Positions 48,651 through 61,031 of a stretch of 64,000 nt of DNA are shown here, piece after piece; the first letter of the stretch is position 1; each line of letters begins with the position of its first letter. Origin of the DNA: Epiperipatus broadwayi (Eukaryota > Onychophora > Udeonychophora > Euonychophora > Peripatidae); the NCBI GenBank assembly GCA_028023455.1, contig JAQFVV010006203.1, positions 13,428,348-13,492,347 on the forward strand. Direction: 5' to 3'. The notes under the pieces are model-generated. The model was not told where the DNA came from. It saw only the letters and a list, made by a program, of their open reading frames with translations, and did no database searches. Made by a program: the position numbers and the translations under genes.

Positions 48651-49843
48651 CTACCAAACATTTTCCTTTTCCTTTTTGTGTCTCATATAAAAACTCGACC
48701 ATCCCATTTCTCCTTGAATTGCCTCCTTTGCTGTCCATACTTCTGCATCTAATGCATGTCTTCCTACTTCCCTTTGTACTCTCTCTAAGTAATCTAATAC
48801 CCTTTTACTAACACATAAGGCATCATTACCATATGTTAACCCTGCTACTGCAACTCCCTTCCATACAATTCTAATTACATCATATTTATTATATGAAAAC
48901 ACTGTTAATTTTTTTACTAAACACTTTCTTTTCTTTGTTTCATTTACCAATTTTTTCTCCCATTCAACCAAGCAATGTTCCTGATTACTTAAGATGATTC
49001 CCAAATAACGATATCTATCCACCACACTTAACTTTATATTTCCCAATAAAAATTCTACATCTTCTCTTTCCCCATTATTAATCATCATTATATTTGATTT
49101 TTCTTCACTAAATTTAATCTCCATCTCTTTACCCACCCTTGCACATGTCCTCAGCATAACTTCCATATGTCCTCAGCATAACTTCCATATCTTTTCTTCT
49201 TTCTGCACACAAAAAAATATCATTCGCAAAAAAAAGACCCAGCAAAATATATACTCCCTTGCCACCCATTAATGGTATCTCTATCCCTCTTGCTAGTCTT
49301 TCTATTGCTTTCTCCATTTCACTCAAATACAACAAAAACAAAATAGATGACATAGGGCATCCTTGCCTTAATCCCACCCCATATTTAACTTTAACTGATT
49401 CTATATCCCCTAATTGGTAAGTATAATAATTATTTTCATATAATTTCTTAATAATATTTACTAAAGCTTCATCCATTCCCAAATTTGCTAACCTTACCCA
49501 TAATCTATTCTATTTACTCTATCATATGCCTTCTCTATATCTATAAAACTCATATATAAAGAAATTCCTACTCATCTCCAATAAGTTGTGTAACTACAAA
49601 CAAACTATCTCCTATATGCCTATCTGAGCTAAAACCTCCTTGTATTTCCCCCACTACCTTATTCTCTTCCATCCATTTTACAACTCTTCCAGCCACCGTA
49701 TATGAGAAAACTTTATATAAAACTGATGTTACTGCTATTGGTCTATAATTATTTAACTTTCTATGATCCTTACCCTTTCCTTTAAATAATAATCTTATTC
49801 TTGTATTACTCCAACTACCCTTAAAAACTCTTTTCTGTGCCAT
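48651..49843 (-). pseudogene. LINE reverse transcriptase, frameshifted
   Basis: Frames in order: TRIRLLFKGKGKDHRKLNNY with RPIAVTSVLYKVF and GEIQGGFSSDRHIGDSLFVV (49843-49568), then KKLYENNYYTYQLGD and KYGVGLRQGCPMSSILFLLY (49482-49340), then GLFFANDIFLCAE near 49220. In the last, the catalytic second aspartate region reads FAND instead of FADD. Near 49145-49188 a 22-base unit is tandemly duplicated and shifts the frame. The thumb continues with KFSEEKSNIMMINNGE and RYRYLGIILSNQEH, then GLTYGNDALCVSKRVLDYLE and ALDAEVWTAKEAIQGEMGWS (to 48651). Further C-terminal sequence runs to about 47950 in another frame. Confidence 0.8.
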
Positions 49844-50424
49844 CTTATTAAAACATGATAATAACTTTGCTTTTGCTTTATGCCCTAAATTTCATTACCA
49901 TCTCTGCTGCCCATCCATCTAAACCTCTCGTCTTTCCACTTTTCAATCTCTTCCCTGCCTCATTCAGTTCATTTTTTGTGAACCTAATATTCCCATTACT
50001 AAATGCTTTCATGTTTCTATCATTAAGTCCTTCACATCTAACATCTTTTCTATATCCATTACATATCTATTTAAGATTCTCTCTAACTCTTCTCTAGAGC
50101 TACACTTTATTCCCTCATCATCTATTAATACTATCTCTCTCCCCTACATTTCTCCTTTTAATGTAATTTCAAAATTTTTTTACTCCTATCTCTTCCACTT
50201 TTATTAATACCTCCCAACAATTTACTATTCAACTTCATCCTCTCTCTATAATTATCCATTTTAGCCAACTTCTTTTCTAAGTACTTCCCCATTTAGCATT
50301 AATATCATTTTCACTTTCTTTGTTCTTAATAGCACACTTATATTCTCTGCATGCTTTTTTCCTTTCTTTTACACTTTTACTAACTTATTTTTTTTATTAC
50401 TTTTATTCTTCTGCATATTCTCAA

Positions 50425-51272
50425 CTAAACCCTCTTTGCCACTTTTTTTATTTCACCACACCATTCCTTATACTCATCCCCAACCAACTGTTCCATGACT
50501 TCTTCAACTTTTATTTTATACTCTTCCAACTTATTCTTATCATTCACTCTCCATCCACATCTTTCACTATTGTTTCTATCTTTATTTCTATCCTCCATCA
50601 CATTACTAACCATTTCTATTACAATAAAGTTATGATCACTATTACATACTCTCTCTTCATTATCAAACACCTTAATTTTCAGTAATATTATTCATTCCCT
50701 CTATCTCTACCAATACATAATCTATTGTGTGAAATATATTATTCCTAGACCATGTGTATTGTCCCTCATAAATATTTGATAAATTCCCAATGCTCAAATT
50801 TACCCTTTGACAAAATTTCTTCAAAAAGTGACCATTCTTATTATCTACATCAACAATTTCTTCAATATGTCCATTCATATCCCCTATAACCATTATTCGC
50901 TTCCCCTTTTCTTTAAAACTCTGTATATCCTTAACTAGGCATTCTTATATACTACTGTTCCACTCCATTACAGTTTGACTATCTCCAGTGGCTATATACA
51001 CTACAGCCACCATTTATTCTTGTCTACCCAACCTTATTTCAAACCACAAATGTTCTTGACATTTATCAGTATTTAAATATTTTTTTGATATAACACTTAT
51101 ACCACCACACCCTTTTTTTTTCTTTTCTATTTTTACCCTGCCATACCAAATCTTCCAAAATAGGTTCTTCTTTTCTTAGATGAATTTCCACTACTGCTAA
51201 TATCTCAAGCTCTTCATTTTCAATTGCTTTGTTTAATTCTAGCCACTTTTCTGGTCTCCTACCACCTTGCAT
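50425..51272 (-). pseudogene. LINE apurinic endonuclease, broken
   Basis: Minus-strand pieces: WLELNKAIENEELEILAVVE with LRKEEP (51270-51130), then VIGDMNGHIEE (GDFN-like box, 50890) followed by SIGNLSNIYEGQYTWSRNNI and HTIDYVLVE (50800-50700). NSDHNFIVIEM (the SDH catalytic histidine box, near 50640) comes last, before a lysine-rich linker. The domain order and the D-x-N and SDH boxes identify the endonuclease. Stops separate the pieces. Confidence 0.7.
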
Positions 51273-51539
51273 ATTCCAAAACCCAATTTTAACAATTTAT
51301 TCTTTCCTAACTACTCTTTTATAAATTCTTTTGATTCTTTCTTCTCCATTACGTTTATAACAAACTTTCTTACCATTAATCTTACAGATCCGTTCCCTCT
51401 CCACACCTACACATATCTAAATCAACCATCTTTTGCTTATTTCTTATATCCCATCCATTTTTCTTTTTGATAGTATTATAATTTAAAAGCCCATCCCCCT
51501 TTAAAAGTTTCCTGAATTATATTCTTTAAATATCAGACT

Positions 51540-52317
51540 CCCTAAAACTTCACTTCCTTGTTTCCTAAGTGCAATCCCTCTTTACTATATAACTCCCTCT
51601 TTCCAATAAACCAATCCCATACATCCACAAACATAACATTATTTCTCTCGCACAATTTTTTCAATCTCTCATTTATAGAACATGCCCTATCTAACAAATG
51701 CCTCTTGTCAAATCTGGTAATACTCCAACTACCGCTACTCTTCCTTTAATCTCTCTCAAATTCCTAATCAATTCTACATACTCATCCATTACTCTCTCTG
51801 ATGGCTCTAACAAATTATTAGTCCCTACCATAACATACATCTCTACTACCTTGCTTTCTTACTTTATCTGTCACATCCCTAATTCTAGCTCCAGGCAAAC
51901 ATACTCTTACATACCTGCTTCTCTTTTTTCTTGCAATTATATCCCTACCTTCTCTTATTAGTGAATCTCCTATCAATACTGACACATAGTCTACTTTCTC
52001 TACTCGATCTGTAACATTTTCTACCATCTTCTGGAACTCCTTATCCATTATCATTTCTACTCAATAATTCCTTTATCTGCTCACACTTGCTCTAACAATT
52101 TTAATTTTACTTCTACATCCTTCACTTCTTCCTCTATCTTACTTATTCTCTGACTAACCATCTCCATTGCATTACTACTTTCTCCACCCATATTTCCTGA
52201 CACTCCACTAAAACCATACTCTGTCCTATCTTCCTTAACTACATTTTGCTCCCTCTCCTCTGACTTTCTCTCTAGACTACCTACACTTAGAAACCACTTT
52301 CTCACCCTTTTAATCAC
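51540..52317 (-). pseudogene. LINE ORF1 with SGNH esterase domain
   Basis: The N-terminal piece (52317-52081) is charged and ends in a predicted coiled coil (RISKIEEEVKDVEVKLKLLE). The second piece (52054-51818) has VSVLIGDSLIREGRD, the GDS nucleophile block of SGNH hydrolases, then VCLPGARIRDVTDKVR. A frame change leads to VGTNNLLEPSERVMDEY (GxNN block), RGRVAVVGVLPD-like sequence, and finally VMFVDVWDWF with KEGLHL, where the usual aspartate of D-x-x-H reads glutamate. These are the family's blocks I, III and V. Function in LINE mobility is poorly understood. Confidence 0.75.
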
Positions 52318-54197
52318 ATTTACACACTGACTACATAACTAGAAACCTGTTACATTCTTCCTATTCTTACCAGACATTTCAAGTGATACACCTCAGCATA
52401 TACTGTACACTCTACCAACGCTTGCCTAATTCCTTTCTGCCGATTATATATACATTGTGCAATACAAATGCAATCCATATTCTTATTTTTCAAGTCACCT
52501 ATTCTATATTTGACTTTATAATACCTCTCCTATTCTTCAAACACCCTTACTTTTTCCCAAACCCGATCAAACTATAACCACATGTTTTCCGGCCTTAGGC
52601 CTCCCAAACGTTGTATTTTTTCTCAAAATAAATGTCTATTTTAAAGTTTAAAAATCTTCAGTAACAAACTTAACTAAAAACGAATTAATCTTACATACAA
52701 CTTTTTTATAAATATCCTTATGCTAACACACATTCAACAAAACAACTTTTTTTTTTTTTTAAAACTTCTATACCTAAAATGACGAACGAAAACCTTTCAA
52801 ACAATTAAACACAAAAATTTTCAATCTTTCAAATAACTCACTCTCTTGACCACAATTTATACTTTCATACACAATAATTAGTCTTTGTAGTGATGCTCTC
52901 AAATGATCAATCTCACAAGCAAGCAACAAATAGCATAAAAAAAACATAAATTTTTTTTTTAAAGATATTAAAACTTGTGTCTATAAATAGTTAATTAGTG
53001 ACATCTGTTGGTCTTTGTAGGGAAAATAATTATTCTGGTTCAATAAAGAGTTCTTATTTTTTACAAAGTGTTATTTTCTGTTTGATCTTTGTGTAAACTC
53101 TCTCCAGCATGACTTTATTAGAAGATACTAATTTTATCTGACAAGATTTTCCTCTCACATATGTTATTTCTGGAAAGTACACTGCATGTATTTTTGAAAA
53201 TATTCAATTACACAGTTTCATTAACAAGTTAATATTTTTTTTCATTTGATTTAAAACGCCCTTTTAATAAGTACATCTTATTATTAAAAAATGTTGTCTT
53301 CATCTTAACTGATGCAAGTTTGCTCAGTTTGCAAAAAAAAAAAAAGTCTATATTTTTTGCCCATCAAGAATCATTATTGGTACCCCCCAACATCCTCCGT
53401 TTACATTTATTTTCAGTCTATATGGGTGGCTGAATTAAAAAGTTGAAAGAATAATTCCAGATATTTAAATTCTTCACCTAAATAATCAAAATCCTTGATT
53501 ACGTCATTGATATTATCATCATACATGAAGGCATTTTTATTCTTATCAATAAAAGATATTTTGGATAACTAAGGATTTTGACATCTAGGGGATCATTCTC
53601 TCTAGTTTTGAAATTTAGACATTAAAAGAGACAGATTAAAAAAAACTTGCAGTCTACCGAATTATTATGTTAAAGATAAAAATTGAAGATTATATAAATT
53701 AAAAAATTATAAAATGAAGAAATTCTGAATAGAGTAAAAGTGAAAGTTTGATTAATGCTATTGCAAAAACAAAATGGCATGTTAGAATTTTTCAAAGGTC
53801 AATTTATTTAGATGGAATGCAGTGTATGGATTTGAGCAGTATGATTAATTATAGGCTTCTGAAATATGATATTGGAGAATTTTGAAGATTATATAAATTA
53901 AAAAAAAAAATCAAATTAATAAATGTTGAATAGAATGAAAGATAGAAGTTTGATTAATAATATAATAAAAAAAAACTTAACAATCTTTTAGTAATTTGTA
54001 AATATTCTTAAAAATTTATGTGAAAAAATTTTTTTCTTTTTCAAATAACACTTTGATTTTACTTTGTCAATAAATTTGTTATTACTGAATACTTTGTATT
54101 TTTAATGTAAATTTTAAGCTGGATGTACTTTTTAAAAAACTAATGACTTTGTTTCCATAAAGTTCTTACAAATCTCTCTCTCTTTTTTTTTTTTTAG

Positions 54198-54346
54198 GAA
54201 GGTAAAAGAAATGTACAACAGAAGACATTATTCTATATGCCTCATTGTGGCAAAGCCTTGTATAATAATGTTTTATGGGCCAACTGGAGTCTCTCAATAT
54301 CGAAAGTTATCATTTTAGGCAATAGTTTTACTCATATCACTCAAAG
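54198..54346 (+). CDS. SRRD: SRR1-like protein, coding exon 4
   Basis: A strong T-tract and TTTTTTAG acceptor lead into 49 codons plus two bases, ending at GTAACT. The peptide contains EGKRNVQQKTLFYMPHCGKA, then LYNNVLWANWS, then SKVIILGNSF. These match the most conserved SRR1 segment (human SRRD: EGKR...[22 protein letters not shown]...MVIIGNSF). The histidine-cysteine-glycine and LYNN(V/L)LW(A/S)NW signatures are intact, so the gene appears functional. Confidence 0.93.
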
Positions 54347-57300
54347 GTAACTCACAACACATGTGCGTATATAAATATTTGCTTTTTAAGCCAGTGATAA
54401 TGAATTCTTGCAAGAATTAATAAATGATATATATGTATATATGCTCATATAATACAAAGCAAGTATGACTGTTATTATGCTAACTATACAACTGTTGAAA
54501 ATTTATTTTGAATTTAATTGTTAGTCTTTATTATGACTTGATATCACGTTTCCTCTTAGTTTAAACAATGAGTAAATATGATTCAATTTATTGGAATATA
54601 TCAATTACATGTAATCAAGTTTATGGCCAAACTCAGCCATGCTTAATAAACATGTATCAAGTTTTTCTAGTAATGTTATGATATGGATAATACTAAAGTA
54701 ATCATTTGAAATATATTTTTTATTGGTTGATCATGAAATGTATATATAATATAATTTTTTTAAAAATCTTACAATATAATATAAAATATTTTTATATAAC
54801 AGCAATAATATATGTAAAAATAATAATCACACACATAAAATCTCTTTTCGAAATATTAATTTTTGCTTTTTCAATGTACTTAAGCACATTGAAAAGGCAA
54901 AAAAAAATATTCGCCAAAAAGAGCTTTTATATGTATGATTATTATTATTCTATATATTATTGCTATTATATAGATATTTTATATTGTATGATTTATTTAA
55001 ATATATGGAAAAGCAGCATAATGAATTAAACTATTTTCCATTTTTGATGATAATACAATTTGTATGATCAGTTTGCTCAGGATATCAAATGGCATTAAAA
55101 TGACAGGATGGGCATAGAATTTCCATTCAGTTAATGAAACTAGATTTTTTTTTTTTTTCAGTTTGAAATGGATTCAGGATTATTCTACTGTAAATCTAAA
55201 ATATTGAAGAAAATAATGGCTAAAGAAGAAATCTCATTTGGAAAAAAGTAAAACAGATATGAATAAACTATGAAATAAAGGGATAATTAGATAAATGTAA
55301 TATGGACTAATAGGAAACTTTCTTTATATACGAGAAATGAAGAGCAGCAAAAAATTGAAAAAAAGTAGTGATGTAGCAGTTTTGTCAAGGAAGAAAAAAA
55401 AAAAAATAAGTGTAGAAATAGTTAGTGACAAAATAGCTTCCAAAATAAACAAAATAGGAAATAGTTTTGTCATGATGCCTTAGTTTAATATTGGATGAAT
55501 CAAAGCCCGAGGTGTATTCCATGACATTCTTAAAGATTAATGCTTATTAAAGATTTATTTAATATTAATAGAAAATATGAACAGTCATAGAAAGAGATTT
55601 TGGATATCAATACTAATGAACTACTACTAAAAAGTTCATATTGCAGGGAACCCTTAGAATTAGTTAAAGTAAGTTGGATTAATTGATATATTATTGGATA
55701 TTTCTATCAAGAGGTCTTTTTTTCTTAAGTTTGATCAAGAGAAGCATTAGCAGAAGATAGCATTAACTTGATAAGAGATGAAAATTCGTTCATGTTTTGA
55801 AGATGCTAATTATAGATTTTAAAAGAAAAAAATGGCTAGATCTTTGAGATGAAAATTGAAAAACTTTGGATTGGTTGTTTTATATTTAAAAGAAACTCAT
55901 GGCAAGTTGTATATCAGCTTTTTGTTGTTCACAGATGTGAATATCTGGTGTAACTTTTTATTGCATTTTGGGCAGATATTGACAAAAAGAGATATCCTAT
56001 GTTAGATTTAATGAATCTACTGAACTCTAATAATTAATAAATTCACATTTTTTTATTACTGTACCAATGCTTATTTTATTAAATCAATCTGTCAGTTTTG
56101 ATAGGCCCAGTATTCTTATTAGAGAGCTAAAAATATATATAAATATGCAAATAATTCATCATAGAAATCATACAATTAAACACTATATTTCCTTATCAAT
56201 TGACTCTGGAATATAATGTTTGATTATATGGTTTATATGGAGAACTATTTGTGTATTTATGCATATCATTTATACATAGCTGTGTTCCTTTCAGTTAAAC
56301 TGAATTGAGCTTGGTAGTCTCTTATCAGATGGATCACGATTCTTTTTTTCAAATTGATTCTCAATAAATTTTTGATTGGAATTGAGTTGACAATTATTTA
56401 GTTCTAGTAATTATGGATGTAGGAAATAACCTATTTTAAAGATAGAAATGATGTTTGGTGTTAATTGATTTTTATTTAAAATGTTATAACTAAATTTCAT
56501 ATTATTCAATAAGAATAAAACAATTTCTTAACAAAGTTCCTTGATCATTAAGTTGATCCTTTTTAAGGAACAATGATTTCACATCAGTTTTAATGAATGG
56601 TACTGTTTTTTCGTGACAATGGCATTATTCAGTCAATACACGATGAGAAGAACTTTATCCATATATAATTTTCCAAAAATGCACTGTTTCCAAAATATCC
56701 ACTAATATTCAGTTTTTTGTAGGTGACTCGATTTTTACCATACAAAGTTATTATCTACTTGCTATCATATTCTAATGTGTCACTAGAAGCTACAAAGTTG
56801 GATAGGCCATTAAATAAACTCATTTGAGAAAAAAATATCATGCCATGATATTTTTCAGAATATAACTTTGAATCATAGATGCATTAAAAATGTAAATTAC
56901 CAAACAATCAAGTGTTATTTACAGATTGCATTAACTTACAGTTGTGGTATAAGTGCTGAAATCTCAGTAGACTGGGATTATATTTATGCATGAACAGAAA
57001 AATTTGTTAAAGTATTACTGGTATTTCCATATATTACTCTTGGTATACATACGTAATATTGACTTGAAATCTGGTCTTTATAATAAATCTTTATTTCATG
57101 GCTGGACAGACCTTCCTGCATGAATATTTTTGGGAGCATCTTCTAAGTAGAAGTTCTCATGCTGAATTATTACTGTTTTGAGTAGTCTAATCATAGAGAA
57201 CCTCAGTAATGGTTCTCATCCCCTTGTTTAGGATATTTATAGATAACTGCATTTTCCATATTATAACGATCGAAATGATAGTGAAGATCGAATCTAACTG

Positions 57301-57729
57301 CAAACTACGATATCTGCTCTACAAGGCGCCATCTAGGCATTTAAACCTAGAAAAATTTATAGAGTAGGCAGATATGCGCTGTTAAGATTCCACTTTATTT
57401 AAATATTCAGATCGTTAGCCCAAGTCACTAGCTCAGTGGAGTAGCAGAGATAATAAAATATAAATTTTATATCTTAAATATAAAAGAATAAAAGCCACTG
57501 CCAGAAATTAACACATAAAAATATTTATTTACGCACATATAAAATAACATTTAAATTTTGAGGAATAAATTCAACATTTTAGATTTTTCTATTAATCTTT
57601 AGTTTTACATTTAAGTAAATTACAACCATGAGTTTAATATTTATTTAGATAGTCGAGTATGAATAGACTACATAAATCTGCATTTGAAAAGAAAATATTC
57701 TTCCCTGATTTAACCTTAGGCAACAAATT

Positions 57730-57965
57730 TCGCAATCAAACCGGCGCCAATCCATCTGATACATTTATGTATTCAATGTAGCATGAAAATACGACAACAC
57801 AAAATACTATACTGTCAGGAATGTACATCTGATCAGTAAGTAGAATTAGAGAAGACATTGTTTCTCCACCAACAGGAATGTCACATCTGTTGGCGAGTAG
57901 AACAAAATAAACATAAAACTCCATAGGAATGGACTGCGGTTCTTTGCCGTCTTACAAACCCATCC
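57730..57965 (-). other. Unassigned minus-strand reading frame
   Basis: A 62-codon frame (57924-57736) reads MEFYVYFVLLANRCDIPVGG, then LILLTDQMYIPDSIVFCVVV and a further hydrophobic stretch to GLAPV. It contains two hydrophobic segments that could be membrane helices, but I recognise no family. It lies in a CpG-retaining patch. Flanking splice sites are not convincing, so this may be a relic of a membrane-protein exon or chance. Confidence 0.2.
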
Positions 57966-60346
57966 ATAGGCAAACAGAAGGTGTGTGGTGTATATCTATA
58001 ATCCTGCCCGTAGCGGATTTCATACTACATCTACAATTACACAAATATATCCAATCCATTGAACCAATTCAACTACGAAATAAATAACCTAAGATTACCC
58101 TCTCTTAACATAACTTTCCAAAACTATATAGCCATTCACGCCCGACTTAAATTTAACATTTAAATACGTTCGCACAGATTATTTTTATACATTTGTTTTT
58201 AAAATGTTGAGTATCGATCGGCTGCACAGATTCCACGGTCAAAAACATTCAAATTAAACACAATCGATCAAAATACAAAATCATCGATAACGTCAATTGC
58301 AAAAGGGAATACCCAAGGCCCTATGGCATTCATCGTAAGATGCCCGCATTAACATCGTTGACCTATATATTCCAATCAAATGTGAAAACTCCAACTTAAT
58401 CAACCGCTAACAAATCTATGCAACATCTACACCCAACCTAAATTTTATCATTTAATATTAAACAAATAATTTATACAATAAGAAAAAAAAAAAATGGAAA
58501 TGATTTTTATCAATCGGAAAACATATAAAATTAAACATTATTAATTTGATTTTAAACTTAAAAAAGTCAGAAGTTCATAAGCTTGAATGAAAGTTCTTAA
58601 TTATTTTTAAATTTAGAGTTCATGTCCGTATAGCTTACGGTAGAAGAGTCCAGGTTTCTGCTTTTAATTCCCGCGACGCCTCCATTGGAAGATAATGTTC
58701 TGGAGATGGCAATAGCTGGTTCAAGGTATCACAGTCTTTTCATTCATTTTTTTTTTTATAGAGAGTGTGGTATGTGCGTCCTACCCCATCTCTCAAACAC
58801 AAAATGCTGGAACTTTCAGAAAAAACTGTATTTCCCTTTTTATATTATCCACACGGATTCAATCAACAAAACGTCACTAATTTATCACTTTCGTTAGGGT
58901 CCAAGCCAAGGCTTAGTGCTTCCATTGGTCAAGCTAATTTCTCTTTTCTTCTTATCTATCTTTCATCAGATCATTTTAATTATACAAGAGCCCAAGGCTA
59001 GCTTGCTTTTCAAACAATTTATAAACAATCATTTCCATTTACAGATTACAAGAATTAATTAATACCTGTTTTTATTTTTAAATCTTGTACTTTTTTTTTT
59101 ATAAAAAAGTACGTTCAAATACTTGTTTTTTTAAAAAAAAAAATTTTTAAAGTTTGGCATCTGTGCAAATGTATATATGTTTAACAAACATTTTAATTTT
59201 AGCGTTTAGTTTTTTACTTTTATTTGCGAACTTTTAAGTTTTTATTTTAAATTAATGTAACGACATATTTATATATCGTTACAATATGTTTTATGAATTT
59301 TTTTAAATAGATACAAATGTGAATATTACTAATCTATTCTAGACATATATATATATAGTGTGTTAATTTAAAATTCTAGTTATACAACTAGCAAACTTTT
59401 TGATGCATGTTTGTAAGATGAAAGACATAATTCACCAATGCTGAAATTTTGATATCTCCACTGCACTTTTTTTTTATGGGTATTTATTTTCTTTGATTGT
59501 GTGTTAATATGTAAAACATTGGAATAATAGATTTTTTTTGACAATGACTTGCAAAACTCATTTTATTTATTTTACTATAAAAATGATTTGAGATTGGCAC
59601 GACATATTAAATTCTGCCTGTAAAGCTTACATTAAGTGGCTGTGTTATATTCATATTCTGAACTTAGTTGCTGTCTATTGGATTTTTTCATTGAGCAGTG
59701 GATCTTCACCCATACATCCAGAAACAATGTATACTTTCTTTTTACTCTCAAACTAATAATAATTCAAGATTCCCTCTATTTAATGTCCATTAATTAATAA
59801 AGTTTATAATAAAAGTAACAGCGAAAAAATGAATTGTTACTCCAGAAGTATTATTAACTGTCTGCCGTTATTGTTACAATCCAAGCCTGTTTTGTACAAA
59901 TTTTCTAACTAAATTTTTTTCTTGATGAGTGTTTATTTCCTGAGTTTTTTGTTTTCTTCTTTGAACATGTTTTTAAAAAATAATAAAAATATGAAACTCA
60001 AATGGAACTATGGATTACAAGAAATGTGAAGATGTTTTTTTTTTTTGTTTAGCCAGATATATTAGTAATACATATGTTAAATAAAAATTGTTTTCTGAAA
60101 CTGTATGCTTTATAGACAATAAACAATGAAGAAATTGAATTTAACAGATACAAAAATATCTTTTGTTAAGATCATTTTTAAGTAATGTGCAATTGGCTCA
60201 TCCATCTACGATGAATAGTGTAACTTACTTCATTATAGTTCCATAAACATTTAATCTGATTTGTTTTCACAGTGTGAAAAAAATTGAAGGATGTGATATG
60301 TTGTAGTGGCAGAGGCTTTATTTTGTTAGTTTTTACTTAATATGAG

Positions 60347-60883
60347 TAGGGTGACCTGATGTCCCAATTTTTTGGGATTTGTCCTTAAAATATTTTTTCG
60401 GGACCGTTGTATGTCCCAATTTCCAAATATTTAATTATTATTTGTCTTGCATAAATAATTCATTGCAAAAGTGATCATTTCTTGGCCCTCTCTGTCCATT
60501 TCAGTCTCTATAGTAATATTATAAAAACTTCAGACAAATTCCAACACCAAAACAAAGATCGCTATTACATTATATGGCCAGGTTCTCAAGCTAGATGTGT
60601 TCTCATATCCAACCTCACCTTGGAGCTTGCGCAGTTGGATTTTTGTATGCTAAAATTTGAATTGCACTTGCATCTGCTTTAATTGACAGTGTAGTTTTAC
60701 TAGTTCTTTATTGATATTAATTTTCTATAGTGATAAAATTAATAGGAATATTAAGTGTACTTACAACAATGAATATACACAGGAATGGAGTTTTATAAAA
60801 AAAAAAGGGGGGGGACGCAATGCTGTAAAAATGATTGGACATTATGTCCAGATTTTTGATCAAAAACTAGTCTTATCACACTA
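60347..60883. mobile_element. Short hAT-like DNA transposon
   Basis: A perfect 8-base repeat AATATGAG flanks 537 bases (60339-60346 and 60884-60891). The termini are TAGGGTGACCTGATG on the left and, read inverted, TAGTGTGATAAGACT on the right. The left end, with its GTCCCAATTTTTTGGGA and GGGACCGTTG blocks, resembles widespread hAT MITEs that begin TAGGGTGACCAGATGTCCC. The interior has no transposase. A poly-A/poly-G run lies at 60798-60817. It sits 102 bases upstream of SRR1-like exon 5. Confidence 0.8.
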
Positions 60884-60985
60884 AATATGAGTATGAATTT
60901 ATACATATTTTTATTTCAAGAAAACTAATTTAATTTAATTTTTTTTATAATATATATCCTTATCCCTTGACTTCATTTATTTCAG

Positions 60986-61031
60986 TTTACCGACACAAGT
61001 TCTTGAAAATCAAGTTGGTTATATGCTGAGG
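60986..61031 (+). CDS. SRRD: SRR1-like protein, coding exon 5 (last seen)
   Basis: A pyrimidine-rich ATTTATTTCAG acceptor, one base completing a serine codon with AG from exon 4, then 15 codons to AGG before GTATCC (phase 0). The peptide LPTQVLENQVGYMLR fits the helix after the GNSF motif in SRR1 proteins. The exon is only 46 bases. The conserved DIFNDTS.HWF segment that should follow was not found before the window ends, so at least one more exon lies beyond. Confidence 0.7.

Larger units (their letters stand above)
47930..52620 (-). mobile_element. Near-full-length LINE with SGNH-esterase ORF1
   Basis: A sharp strand asymmetry (plus strand rich in C and T) marks the element. Minus-strand coding order is a leader with coiled coil, an SGNH esterase, an apurinic endonuclease, a reverse transcriptase and a C-terminal tail. 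The 5' end is near 52620, where minus-strand GGGAGGCCTAAGGCCGG lies. The 3' end is near 47930. CR1-group LINEs are known to carry an esterase in ORF1. Multiple frameshifts and stops in each ORF show it is dead but young enough to read. I could not identify target duplications. Confidence 0.8.
46735..54197 (+). other. SRR1-like intron 3 (7.5 kb)
   Basis: Phase 0 intron whose bulk is a single minus-strand LINE (47930-52620). The remainder (46735-47930 and 52620-54197) is AT-rich with several T-runs and no feature I can support. Confidence 0.8.
54347..60985 (+). other. SRR1-like intron 4 (6.6 kb)
   Basis: Phase 2 intron. The first half (54347-57230) is AT-rich, with faint and broken LINE-like peptides but nothing assignable. 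A less AT-rich, CpG-retaining patch follows (57230-58420) and then mixed sequence to 59000. From 59000 to 60340 it is AT-rich with T-runs. A hAT-like element ends about 100 bases before exon 5. Confidence 0.75.

Noticed and set aside
48513-48752. Plus-strand frames at 48513-48752, 49855-50097, 50320-50685 and 51267-52577
   Set aside because: They are antisense to the minus-strand LINE. Its purine-rich coding strand leaves long stop-poor, Leu/Phe/Ser-rich frames on the opposite strand.
58640-58695. tRNA-like stretch with TAGCTTACGGTAGAAG
   Set aside because: It has an A-box look, but no proper anticodon arm or T arm at the right spacing and no acceptor pairing, so I do not call a tRNA.
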